The translations under genes and the position numbers were made by a program. From Thermoplasmata archaeon (GTDB lineage: Archaea; Thermoplasmatota; Thermoplasmata; UBA184), in contig DAHVAA010000127.1 of assembly GCA_027314845.1 (NCBI GenBank), positions 1-5,121 on the forward strand: a stretch of 5,121 nt of DNA, given 5' to 3'. Position 1 is the stretch's first letter. Each line of letters begins with the position of its first letter. This document shows, piece by piece, positions 1-5,085 of the stretch. The notes beneath the pieces are model-generated. The model saw nothing but the letters and a program-made list of their open reading frames with translations, was not told the origin of the DNA and did no database searches.

Positions 1-508
1 GTGCGAGCCGGAAGCCCGGATGAAGATGACCGGCAACGAGCTTCGACGCACGAAGGACCGGGTTCGACGGCCATCGGTGTCCATGGAAGACCCCGACCCC
101 ATCCCGGACGACCCCGCTCGCCGGGTGCACGCGCACCTCGCGCGGAAGGTGGCGGACGATCCCGACGTCGTGGTTCCCCAGGACGAGTTCCACCTCGAGA
201 CCCTCCTCGAGCAGGGCGCCGAAGAAGTCGAAGATGACAGGCCGCAGCGGCGGTGGGGTCCCCACGATGGGATGTTTTGCATCCCCGGCGATGAGGAGCC
301 GACGGGCTCTTCCCCCTCGCGCGAGACGCAGGAGCGCATCCGCCATCGCCCGGGCCGAGGCCTCCGGGGGGCCCTGCGGTCGGTCGGCGCGGCTGCCGAG
401 GCCGAGGTGGACGTCGGAGACGACCAGCGTTCGGGCACGTGCGCCGCCCTCCGGGTCGAGGAGAAGGGCCGGCGCGTCCGGGATCGGTCGAAGGGCGGCC
501 ACGCGCAC
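1..508 (-). CDS. Metallophosphoesterase, COG1407 (ICC-like) type, C-terminus beyond the left edge
   Basis: The reverse strand reads through without a stop for 169 visible residues and carries the calcineurin-like phosphoesterase motifs in order: SDVHLG (Asp32, His34), AGDAKHP (Asp76), LGNHD (Asn112, His113), FHGHRWP (His142, His144) and AGHLHP (His161, His163). These would bind the two catalytic metals; the soluble family hydrolyses phosphoester bonds, with a nuclease or phosphodiesterase role the usual suspicion. The GDxKH and HGHRWP wording matches the archaeal/bacterial COG1407 group rather than Mre11 or YfcE. Members are usually somewhat over 200 residues, so perhaps 50 or more are missing. 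The GTG at 508 (or the one at 502) is the only usable start in frame: upstream the frame stays open to a TAA near 674 but has no ATG, GTG or TTG. From it the N-terminus, ending in DAPALLLDP before the first motif, looks normal. It is transcribed away from the regulator at 707. Family members in some genomes sit beside a large Lhr-type helicase, which could lie left of the window. The substrate is unknown. Confidence 0.88.
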   Translation of the reverse strand, partial: MRVAALRPIPDAPALLLDPEGGARARTLVVSDVHLGLGSRADRPQGPPEASARAMADALLRLARGGRARRLLIAGDAKHPIVGTPPPLRPVIFDFFGALLEEGLEVELVLGNHDVGIVRHLPREVRVHPASGVVRDGVGVFHGHRWPSNPVLRASKLVAGHLHPGFRLA

Positions 509-589
509 GCGCCGAGGACCCGCCGCCAGCGGAAGAGGCTTCGCGACGCGGCTGGCAGGCGATAGCGACTTGGCGAAGGAAGCCGGGGC

Positions 590-603
590 CCCACTGCAGA
601 GGG
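590..603. repeat. Operator-like near-palindrome, copy 1
   Basis: The sequence CCCACTGCAGAGGG is a dyad of the form CCCnCTGCAGnGGG in which only one pair (positions 593 and 600) fails to match. In this copy the flanking bases 589 and 604 extend the symmetry to 16 bp. An identical copy lies at 620-633, centre to centre 30 bp away, close to three helical turns, so both would face the same side of the DNA. This is the geometry expected of paired sites for a dimeric DNA-binding protein. That role is inference; the repeat and symmetry are seen directly. Confidence 0.6.
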
Positions 604-619
604 GGGGTATGGACCATGA

Positions 620-633
620 CCCACTGCAGAGGG
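620..633. repeat. Operator-like near-palindrome, copy 2
   Basis: This is a perfect 14-base repeat of the site at 590-603 with the same single broken pair (623 and 630). It lies 33 bases upstream of the TATA element for the regulator gene, a reasonable place for an activator. It would lie just inside a minus-strand transcript started from the same AT-rich element, a reasonable place for a repressor of the phosphoesterase gene. Flanking bases do not extend the symmetry here. Confidence 0.6.
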
Positions 634-641
634 CCTCGGTC

Positions 642-655
642 GCTTCGAGAGAAGC
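642..655. repeat. Small perfect dyad, 5-bp arms around GAGA
   Basis: GCTTC and GAAGC flank a 4-base GAGA centre. It lies just upstream of the TATA box on the plus strand, outside the expected plus transcript, and about at the expected start of a minus transcript. It could be a protein-binding dyad or a 5' hairpin of the phosphoesterase mRNA. A related word, AGAAGC[A/G]G, occurs at 650-657 and 674-681, on either side of the TATA element. The arms are short, so chance is possible. Confidence 0.3.
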
Positions 656-665
656 AGACTCATTG

Positions 666-674
666 TTTTATATA
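666..674 (+). promoter_or_regulatory. Archaeal TATA box for the HTH regulator operon
   Basis: TTTTATATA is the strongest AT word in the window. Its centre is about 37 bases before the ATG at 707. With the usual spacing of about 25 bases to the start of transcription, the mRNA would begin near 693-697 and have a leader of only 10 to 14 bases. GAGGG at 702-706 abuts the ATG and is too close to act as a normal Shine-Dalgarno, so near-leaderless initiation is likely. This promoter should serve both genes up to 2337. Confidence 0.6.
666..674 (-). promoter_or_regulatory. Possible TATA box for the phosphoesterase, minus strand
   Basis: Read on the minus strand the same element is TATATAAAA, an equally good TATA box. 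It would start a transcript near 640-648 and leave a leader of about 130 to 140 bases before the GTG at 508, including both 14-bp palindromes. The only alternative I see nearer the gene is a weak GCTATC at 568-563. Whether the element is used in both directions is undecided. Confidence 0.3.
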
Positions 675-706
675 GAAGCGGTAGTTAAATTCCTTGGGTA
701 CGAGGG

Positions 707-1693
707 ATGCCGCAGAAGCGGGAGCGCTGGATCGAGGGGATCCGTTACCTCCTCGAGCGGGCCGGGTTTTACGTCGCCGACACCCATGGGGTCCGGCCCT
801 CGAGCTTCGACCTGGCGGCGCGCCGGGACGCGACGCTCCTGCTCCTCAAGGTCCTGAAGAACATCGACGCGCTCGACGCCGAGGAGGCGAACCGACTCGC
901 CGAGCTCGGCCGCCTTTTCCCAGCGGTCGTGCTCGTGGTCGGACAGACCTCGGGGGTGTCGGAGCTCGAAGCGGGGGTCGTGTACACCCGCTACGGGGTC
1001 CCGATCGTCACCCTGGAGACGCTGCAGGAGTACCTCGAAAAGGCGGTCCCACCGTACCTCTACGCGAGCCCGGGCGGGACCTTTGCCCCCGTCGACGGCG
1101 ACCGCCTCCGGGAGCTCCGGATCGCGCATGCCCTGTCGCTCGGCACGCTCGCGGCGGTCGCCGGGGTTTCTCGACGGGCGATCCAGCTCTACGAGGATGG
1201 CGCCGGAGCCGAGGTCACGGTGATCGAGCGCATCGAGCGGTACCTCGGCGAGCCGATCGTCCGTGCGATCCAGCTCTTCGAGATCCCACGGGCGCCTCCC
1301 GGGTCGGCCACCGAGCCCGACTTCCCACCGCCGCGCGCGGCCGGCGACCGCCCACTGCCCGGGACCGGGGACCCCTGGCGCGACGACGTCCTCGAACGAT
1401 TGGGGGATATCGGTCTCGAGGTCACCGTGACCGCCCGTGCCCCGTTCGACGCCCTTGCCCGGACCCCGGACATCCTGCTCGCGGCGCTCGGAAGCCTCCG
1501 CACCGCGCTGCACCGGGCCGAGGTGCTTCACGGACTTGCCCGCGTGGCCGAGGGACACGCGCTCTTCGTCGTTCGGGAGCAGGTCCACCGTCCCTCCATC
1601 GCGGGGCTGCCGATCCTGAGCATCTCGGAGCTGCGTCGCCACCGAGATCGGGACGACCTGCTCGAGGATCTCTCCGAGCGGGAAAGCCCGTGA
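707..1693 (+). CDS. HTH-type transcriptional regulator, archaeal COG1395 / PRK04140 type
   Basis: This 328-residue soluble protein has three parts. The N-terminal alpha/beta domain (about 8-112) contains SFDLAARR (33-40) and LLLLKVLKNID (44-54), wording typical of the family. A Cro/cI-type helix-turn-helix (about 132-182) includes SLGTLAAVAGVSRRAIQLYE, with a short recognition helix after VSRR. A C-terminal domain (about 224-312) follows a Pro-rich linker and seems a degenerate copy of the first. Length and order fit the archaeal regulator family; the regulated genes and any ligand are unknown. The ATG follows a TATA box at 666-674 and gives a normal N-terminus. The stop overlaps the next gene's start in GTGA, so the two are probably translated as a coupled pair. 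Near-palindromes at 590-603 and 620-633 could be its own binding sites, which is inference. Long open frames on the other strand and in another frame here reflect high G+C. Confidence 0.9.
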   Translation: MPQKRERWIEGIRYLLERAGFYVADTHGVRPSSFDLAARRDATLLLLKVLKNIDALDAEEANRLAELGRLFPAVVLVVGQTSGVSELEAGVVYTRYGVPIVTLETLQEYLEKAVPPYLYASPGGTFAPVDGDRLRELRIAHALSLGTLAAVAGVSRRAIQLYEDGAGAEVTVIERIERYLGEPIVRAIQLFEIPRAPPGSATEPDFPPPRAAGDRPLPGTGDPWRDDVLERLGDIGLEVTVTARAPFDALARTPDILLAALGSLRTALHRAEVLHGLARVAEGHALFVVREQVHRPSIAGLPILSISELRRHRDRDDLLEDLSERESP

Positions 1694-2337
1694 TCTCCGC
1701 CGAGCTTCCGGGACCGACCCTTTTGGTCGCGCCGGTCCGGGGGCTCTTCCTCGAAGCGGAGCGGACGCTCGAGGCCCTGCGCGCCTTTGGCCCTGTGACC
1801 GTCGGCCTCGGCATCTCCTCGGAAGAGATGCGCGGACTCGAGGACTACTTCGTTCGAGCCGAGGCCGAACCGGTCGTTCCGCTCACCGCCACCGAATCGA
1901 GCGAGGTCCGCGGCCTCGTCCGGTTCGGTGAGGTCCGGGTCCCCAACCCGTCGTTCGTGGGGGTGCTCCGCTGGTGTGCGGCGGGCGGGGTGCCGGCCCA
2001 GCCGCTCGACCCGAACGACGAGCGGTCCGCGTCGCTCTTCACCGAACACATCGGGTACCTCGAACTGGTCCGACGCACCGTGCGCGAGCGGAGGGTCGCG
2101 CGGAGCCCCCCGGCCGCATCGACCGCGGATGAGTTCGCGCTCGCGTGGGACGGGGAGGTCGCGGGAGGGCGCGGCTCGAAAGCGTTCTCCCGGGCGCGCG
2201 ACCGGCACTTCGCCCGCGGTGCGGAGCGGCTTCGCGCCTCCGACGCCCGCATCGCCCTCGTCGTAGACCGGGAGCGATTCGAGGTGGTCCGGGACCTTCT
2301 CGGCCGCGGGGTCCCGAGCGAGATGGACGACGAGTAG
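1690..2337 (+). CDS. Conserved-looking hypothetical protein coupled to the HTH regulator
   Basis: The product has 215 residues and no family I can name with confidence. I chose the GTG at 1690 because it overlaps the regulator's TGA by four bases (GTGA), a coupling arrangement, and because the frame before it is only an open shadow of the regulator gene. Visible elements are a hydrophobic strand followed by a helix (TLLVAPVRG, 10-18), a second strand (VTVGLGIS, 36-43), VRVPNPSFVGVL (82-93), PAQPLDPNDE (102-111), EFALAWD (148-154), a basic RARDRHFARG helix (168-177) and a final strand-helix IALVVDRERFEVV (188-200). There is no signal peptide or membrane segment. The pattern of conserved acidic residues, a basic RxRDxxxA-like helix and a C-terminal strand faintly recalls TraB/PrgY-type proteins, but I would not assign it. 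Its coupling suggests it works with, or modulates, the regulator. Confidence 0.82.
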   Translation: MISAELPGPTLLVAPVRGLFLEAERTLEALRAFGPVTVGLGISSEEMRGLEDYFVRAEAEPVVPLTATESSEVRGLVRFGEVRVPNPSFVGVLRWCAAGGVPAQPLDPNDERSASLFTEHIGYLELVRRTVRERRVARSPPAASTADEFALAWDGEVAGGRGSKAFSRARDRHFARGAERLRASDARIALVVDRERFEVVRDLLGRGVPSEMDDE

Positions 2338-2347
2338 GCGCGCCCGC
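2338..2347. other. Ten-base convergent spacer
   Basis: The plus-strand unit ends in TAG at 2335-2337 and the minus-strand unit in TGA at 2350-2348, leaving only gcgcgcccgc between. There is no T-run that could serve as an archaeal terminator on either strand, so each transcript probably ends inside, or beyond the start of, the opposing gene. This would give overlapping antisense 3' ends. Confidence 0.7.
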
Positions 2348-2890
2348 TCAGTCGGAGCGCGCGAGGATCCGGTCGAGCATCGCTCTGGCGTCCCGGCGGA
2401 ACTGGTCGAGGCTCCCCTCGTTGACCAGCATGCCGTCGGCGAGGGCGAACGCGTTCCCGATCCCCCACTTGAGCTCCCGACGGTCGCGGTCGTAGTACTC
2501 CTGGAGGTCGACCCCGTCGTCCGTGCGACCTCGCGAGGACATGCGACCGTGCCGGGTCTCGGGGGAGGCGAAGATCCCGAGCACGAACAGGTCGCCGAAA
2601 TGATGACGGAAGACCGTGACCTCGTCGTCCGAGCGGCAGCCGTCGACGAGCATCCGGGTCTCGGTCAGCTTCGGGAGCGCCCGTTGGGCCCAGACCCCGG
2701 CGCCGTGCTTGGCGCGCTCCTCGGAGGCGACCCGGGCCAAGTTCGGGTTCGTGAGCCCGAGACCTCGCCGTCGTGTCTCTTCCCGCACGAGGTCCCCCAT
2801 CTTGAGGGTGGCAAGGCCCATGGAACGAGCCACCCCCAATAGCTCGTCCTTGCCCGAGCCGGGCATTCCCACCGTCACGATGAGTTTCAT
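2348..2890 (-). CDS. UPF0200-type P-loop nucleotide kinase (CoaE/adenylate-kinase-like fold)
   Basis: The product has 180 residues, the usual size for archaeal UPF0200 proteins. It opens with a beta strand and P-loop, VGMPGSGKDE (7-16), then KMGDLVREETRRRGL (30-44), the family's conserved MGDxxREExxxRGL block. A Walker B-like strand LVDGCRS (81-87), a lid-like segment rich in Arg and Asp (about 113-139, with SSRGRTDD), and LVNEGSLDQFRRD (155-167) near the end follow. The fold is that of small soluble kinases transferring phosphate from a nucleotide to a small acceptor. It resembles bacterial dephospho-CoA kinase, but the archaeal enzyme for that step is, to my knowledge, a different GTP-dependent family, so I do not assign the step. 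The P-loop has Asp15 where Ser or Thr usually coordinates magnesium. The ATG overlaps the coiled-coil gene's TGA (ATGA), so it is probably translated by coupling from the same mRNA. Confidence 0.9.
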   Translation of the reverse strand: MKLIVTVGMPGSGKDELLGVARSMGLATLKMGDLVREETRRRGLGLTNPNLARVASEERAKHGAGVWAQRALPKLTETRMLVDGCRSDDEVTVFRHHFGDLFVLGIFASPETRHGRMSSRGRTDDGVDLQEYYDRDRRELKWGIGNAFALADGMLVNEGSLDQFRRDARAMLDRILARSD

Positions 2891-3516
2891 AGCGACTGCG
2901 GGGGCTCGTCGGTGCCTTCCTTCTTCGCCGCCGGGGCGGTCGCGGTGAGGTTCGCCGCGACGTCGTGCTCCGTGACCAACTGAAGGCGGTCGGCGCGCTG
3001 ACGGTACGACGCCGCCTCCTGTTCCTCCGTGCGCGAGAGCTCAAGGTAGCGGTCGACCTTCACCTTGAGCTCGGCCGTCTTCTGGGTCTTGGTCGCCGCC
3101 CGCAGCTCGAGCGCTCGCGCCTTCTGCTGGCGGTCGACGACCTTCTGCTGCAGCTTGCGGACCCGGTAGTGAAGGTTCGTCACGTCCGAACTGACCGGCG
3201 CGCCACCGGACCGCTGCGTGGCGGCCTCGATGTCGCGCTCGTGCTGCTTCATCTGCTGCTCGATATCTGGTATCTCCGCGAGCGAACGCTGCCCCTTCTC
3301 CCGAAGCAGCGTCGCCTGGTGGCGCAACTTCTCGATCTTCGTGTTCAGCCGGGAAGCGCGCTGCTGGGCGCGCGCGGCCGCCCGGTCGTGGCGCGCGCCG
3401 ATCTCTCGTAGCTTGGTGATGTCAGCGTACTGCTGGCCGATCCACCGCGACTGGCGCGCGGCTTGCGGTGTCGGATGCGACGGGGGTGCCGAGTTGTCCC
3501 CTCCGCCGGTCGCCAT
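2887..3516 (-). CDS. Two-helix coiled-coil protein of unknown function
   Basis: The 209-residue product is almost entirely charged and Gln/Ala-rich helix. A disordered Gly/Ser/Pro tail (1-20) leads to a long helix (about 28-102), a glycine-containing turn SGGAPVSSD (103-111), a second helix (about 111-181) and an Ala/Lys/Glu-rich disordered tail. Leu, Ile, Val and Ala recur at heptad-like spacing. This predicts an antiparallel helical hairpin or an elongated dimer acting as a scaffold or adaptor. It has no cysteine, one tryptophan (25), no catalytic motif, no signal peptide and no membrane segment. The ATG at 3516 lies 28 bases after a TATA-like box (3542-3546) with no Shine-Dalgarno, so leaderless translation is likely. 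It lies 63 bases after the glycyl-tRNA synthetase and overlaps the kinase by ATGA, so kinase and coiled coil are likely partners. I do not recognise a family; generic coiled-coil similarity would mislead searches. Confidence 0.82.
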   Translation of the reverse strand: MATGGGDNSAPPSHPTPQAARQSRWIGQQYADITKLREIGARHDRAAARAQQRASRLNTKIEKLRHQATLLREKGQRSLAEIPDIEQQMKQHERDIEAATQRSGGAPVSSDVTNLHYRVRKLQQKVVDRQQKARALELRAATKTQKTAELKVKVDRYLELSRTEEQEAASYRQRADRLQLVTEHDVAANLTATAPAAKKEGTDEPPQSL

Positions 3517-3541
3517 CGAGAGGGAGTGACCCGGACGCGAG

Positions 3542-3546
3542 ATATA
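3542..3546 (-). promoter_or_regulatory. TATA-like box for the coiled-coil/kinase pair
   Basis: On the minus strand the word GGCTATATCTCG carries TATAT at 3546-3542, the only AT-rich stretch between the synthetase stop and the next ATG. Its centre is 28 bases from the ATG at 3516, which puts the start of transcription within a few bases of the start codon and implies a leaderless mRNA. GATAAC at 3555-3550 may extend the element. The two downstream genes could thus be expressed separately from the synthetase as well as by read-through. Confidence 0.45.
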
Positions 3547-3568
3547 GCCGTTATCGTGAACCCCCCCA

Positions 3569-3581
3569 GAGCGGGCCGCTC
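3569..3581 (-). repeat. GC-rich hairpin overlapping the synthetase stop codon
   Basis: GAGCG and CGCTC form a perfect 5-bp stem around a 3-base loop, starting inside the TGA stop at 3582-3580. On the minus strand it is followed by a run of seven G rather than T, so it does not resemble an archaeal T-rich terminator. It may slow polymerase or stabilise the mRNA end, or be chance in a GC-rich sequence. A true terminator for the synthetase is not visible. Confidence 0.3.
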
Positions 3582-5085
3582 AGGATCTCGAGGGACGGGG
3601 AAAGCGGATCGCCGTGGTCAATCGGGACGCGAGTTCGTGGACCGGGACCCGTGTCTGTGCCTTCGAGTCGCGCTCCCGAAGCGTGACCGTGTCCCGGTCC
3701 ACCCCTTCGGCAAGCGACCCGGCATCGACCGTCACGCAGAACGGGGTCCCCGCTTCGTCCATTCGGGCGTAGCGTTTGCCGATCGTGCCCGCGTCGTCGT
3801 ATCGTACGTTCAGTCCCGCGGCCGCGAGCGTGTCGGCGAGAGCGAGCGAGTAGGCCGAATGGGCCTTCGGGATCAGTGGGAAGACCGCGACCGGGACCGG
3901 CGCGAGGCAGGGCGGAAGTCGCCAGACCGTCCGGTCCCCGTCCCGGCCGAGGTGGGTGTCGGCGAGCGCCCAGAGGTTCCGGTCGACGCCGAACGTAAGC
4001 TCGAGCACGTGGGGCCGGACCGACCGCCCGTCCGTGAGCGTGACCGAAAGGTCCTTCCCGGAGCCCTCCCCGTGTCGGGAGAGGTCGTAATCGCCCCGAT
4101 AGTGGACCGCCCCGAGCTCTTTGTACCCCCCGAGGCTCTCGAGACGCACCTCGAAATCGAACTGGATGCGGTTGTAGAACGCCCGCTCCTTGTCGGACTT
4201 TTCGAACAGTCGGATGCGGTCGGCCGGGTAGCCGAGCACGTCGCGGTAGAACCGGTAGGTGTGTACGAGGTGGTAGACGTAGAACTCCGGGAGGTTCCCC
4301 GAGGTCACGAGCTCGGCGGCAGCGACCCACTCGGGCGCCTCTTCGCCCGACTCGCGGCGGGGAACCCGCAGCATCGGGAGCGTCTCCGCACGAACTCGGT
4401 CGAAGGGAAGGACGAACCGCTCGGGGTCGAAGAAGACCTGCAGCTCCGCTTGCGTGAACGCACGCATGCGGAACAGTACCTGGCGCGGAGCGATCTCGTA
4501 GCGGTACGCCTTCCCGATGACCGCGACCCCGAGAGGGAGCGCATGCCGCCCCACGTCCCACATACGCGGGAAAGCGAGGTAGCTCGATTGAGCGGTCTCT
4601 GGGCGAAGGTAAGCCCGCTCTTTGCCCGTGACCCCAAAGTCGAGCCCGAACATCAAATTGAACGGTCGGGGAACGGAGAGCGCGGTCGAGCCGCAGCTCG
4701 GGCACCGGAGGTGGTTGGAGTGCACGACCTCGGCGATCTGCGCGGGGGTCATCCCGTCGACCCCTTCCGGCCGGACCTTCTCGAGCACGGTCTCGGCGCG
4801 GAAGGCGTTGTGGCAATTCTCGCAGCTGACCTCGGGGTCGGTGAAGTTCTCCAGATGGCCCGACGCCCGCACGACCGCCTCGGGAAGGATCTCCGCCGGG
4901 TCGAGCCGGTAGTAATCGTGAGAGAGGCCCACGAACCAGGCGGTCCAGGCCTCCTCGACCTGGCGCTTCAACGCGGCGCCGAGGGGTCCGTAGTCGTAGA
5001 GACCCTGCACGCCGCCGTAGATCTCGGCGGTCGGCCAAAGGACGCCCCGCCGTCGAAGCAGCGCGAACAGCTCCTCGCTCTTCAT
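3580..5085 (-). CDS. glyS: Glycyl-tRNA synthetase, class II alpha2 (archaeal/eukaryotic type)
   Basis: This 501-residue cytosolic enzyme joins glycine to tRNA(Gly) using ATP. The N-terminus RRGVLWPTAEIYGGVQGLYDY (12-32) is diagnostic for the alpha2 form. Motif 1 falls around 33-52. A four-cysteine zinc site follows (CENC 88-91, CPSC 128-131), then RPETAQSSYL (161-170), motif 2 from GKAYRYEIAPRQ (191-202) to FTQAE (210-214), and motif 3 HVLELTFGVDR (359-369). The anticodon-binding domain covers about 394-490 (PVAVFPLIPKAHS). Length fits archaeal members without the eukaryotic insertions. The catalytic Arg195, Glu197 and Glu214 are present, but Tyr196, Ala209 and Thr364 stand where family members usually have Asn, Glu and Ser. 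The ATG at 5085 gives the normal distance to RRGxLWP and has GAGGG five to nine bases ahead; the frame is open to the right edge, so a longer start cannot be excluded. The gene is also called glyQS or glyRS. Confidence 0.97.
   Translation of the reverse strand: MKSEELFALLRRRGVLWPTAEIYGGVQGLYDYGPLGAALKRQVEEAWTAWFVGLSHDYYRLDPAEILPEAVVRASGHLENFTDPEVSCENCHNAFRAETVLEKVRPEGVDGMTPAQIAEVVHSNHLRCPSCGSTALSVPRPFNLMFGLDFGVTGKERAYLRPETAQSSYLAFPRMWDVGRHALPLGVAVIGKAYRYEIAPRQVLFRMRAFTQAELQVFFDPERFVLPFDRVRAETLPMLRVPRRESGEEAPEWVAAAELVTSGNLPEFYVYHLVHTYRFYRDVLGYPADRIRLFEKSDKERAFYNRIQFDFEVRLESLGGYKELGAVHYRGDYDLSRHGEGSGKDLSVTLTDGRSVRPHVLELTFGVDRNLWALADTHLGRDGDRTVWRLPPCLAPVPVAVFPLIPKAHSAYSLALADTLAAAGLNVRYDDAGTIGKRYARMDEAGTPFCVTVDAGSLAEGVDRDTVTLRERDSKAQTRVPVHELASRLTTAIRFPRPSRS

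Larger units (their letters stand above)
509..706. promoter_or_regulatory. Divergent intergenic control region
   Basis: About 200 bases separate the divergently transcribed phosphoesterase and HTH regulator genes. The part from 655 to 695 is sharply AT-rich against the rest of the window. It contains a TATA element (666-674), a small dyad (642-655) and two copies of a 14-bp near-palindrome (590-603 and 620-633), annotated separately. Its minus-strand frame continuous with the phosphoesterase has no start codon, so it is not an N-terminal extension. I see no tRNA or other structured RNA in it. Confidence 0.7.

Noticed and set aside
301..420. A possible frameshift in the phosphoesterase between the DVHLG and GDAKH motifs
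   Set aside because: Careful reading of the reverse strand shows both motifs, and the later GNHD, HGH and GHLHP motifs, in the same uninterrupted frame.
509..674. N-terminal extension of the phosphoesterase into the intergenic region
   Set aside because: The frame is open but contains no ATG, GTG or TTG, and the sequence has no resemblance to the family.
20..857. Plus-strand open frames across the left end
   Set aside because: They are Arg/Pro-rich with no motifs, whereas the minus strand there carries all the metallophosphoesterase motifs in one frame.
668..1642. A 324-codon minus-strand open frame opposite the regulator
   Set aside because: Its translation is low-complexity Arg/Gly/Asp-rich without motifs, while the plus-strand frame matches a known regulator family throughout.
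694..2337. A 547-codon open frame on the plus strand spanning both the regulator and the next gene
   Set aside because: Up to 1690 it is an Arg/Pro/Gly-rich shadow of the regulator gene caused by high G+C. Only the part from the GTG at 1690 reads like a real protein.
2348..2890. Naming the UPF0200 kinase as dephospho-CoA kinase (coaE)
   Set aside because: The fold is similar, but the archaeal enzyme for that step is, to my knowledge, a different GTP-dependent family, and no substrate-specific residue here decides it.
1845..3044. A 399-codon minus-strand open frame running across the kinase gene and its convergent neighbour
   Set aside because: Its Arg/Ser-rich composition and overlap with two well-supported genes in other frames mark it as a shadow.
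3569..3581. Intrinsic terminator after glyS
   Set aside because: The hairpin is followed on the coding strand by a G-run rather than T residues, and archaeal termination relies mainly on T-rich tracts.
3551..5038. A 495-codon minus-strand open frame inside glyS in another frame
   Set aside because: It is almost wholly Arg/Gly/Pro-rich, typical of an out-of-frame shadow in GC-rich DNA; the overlapping glyS frame has every synthetase motif.
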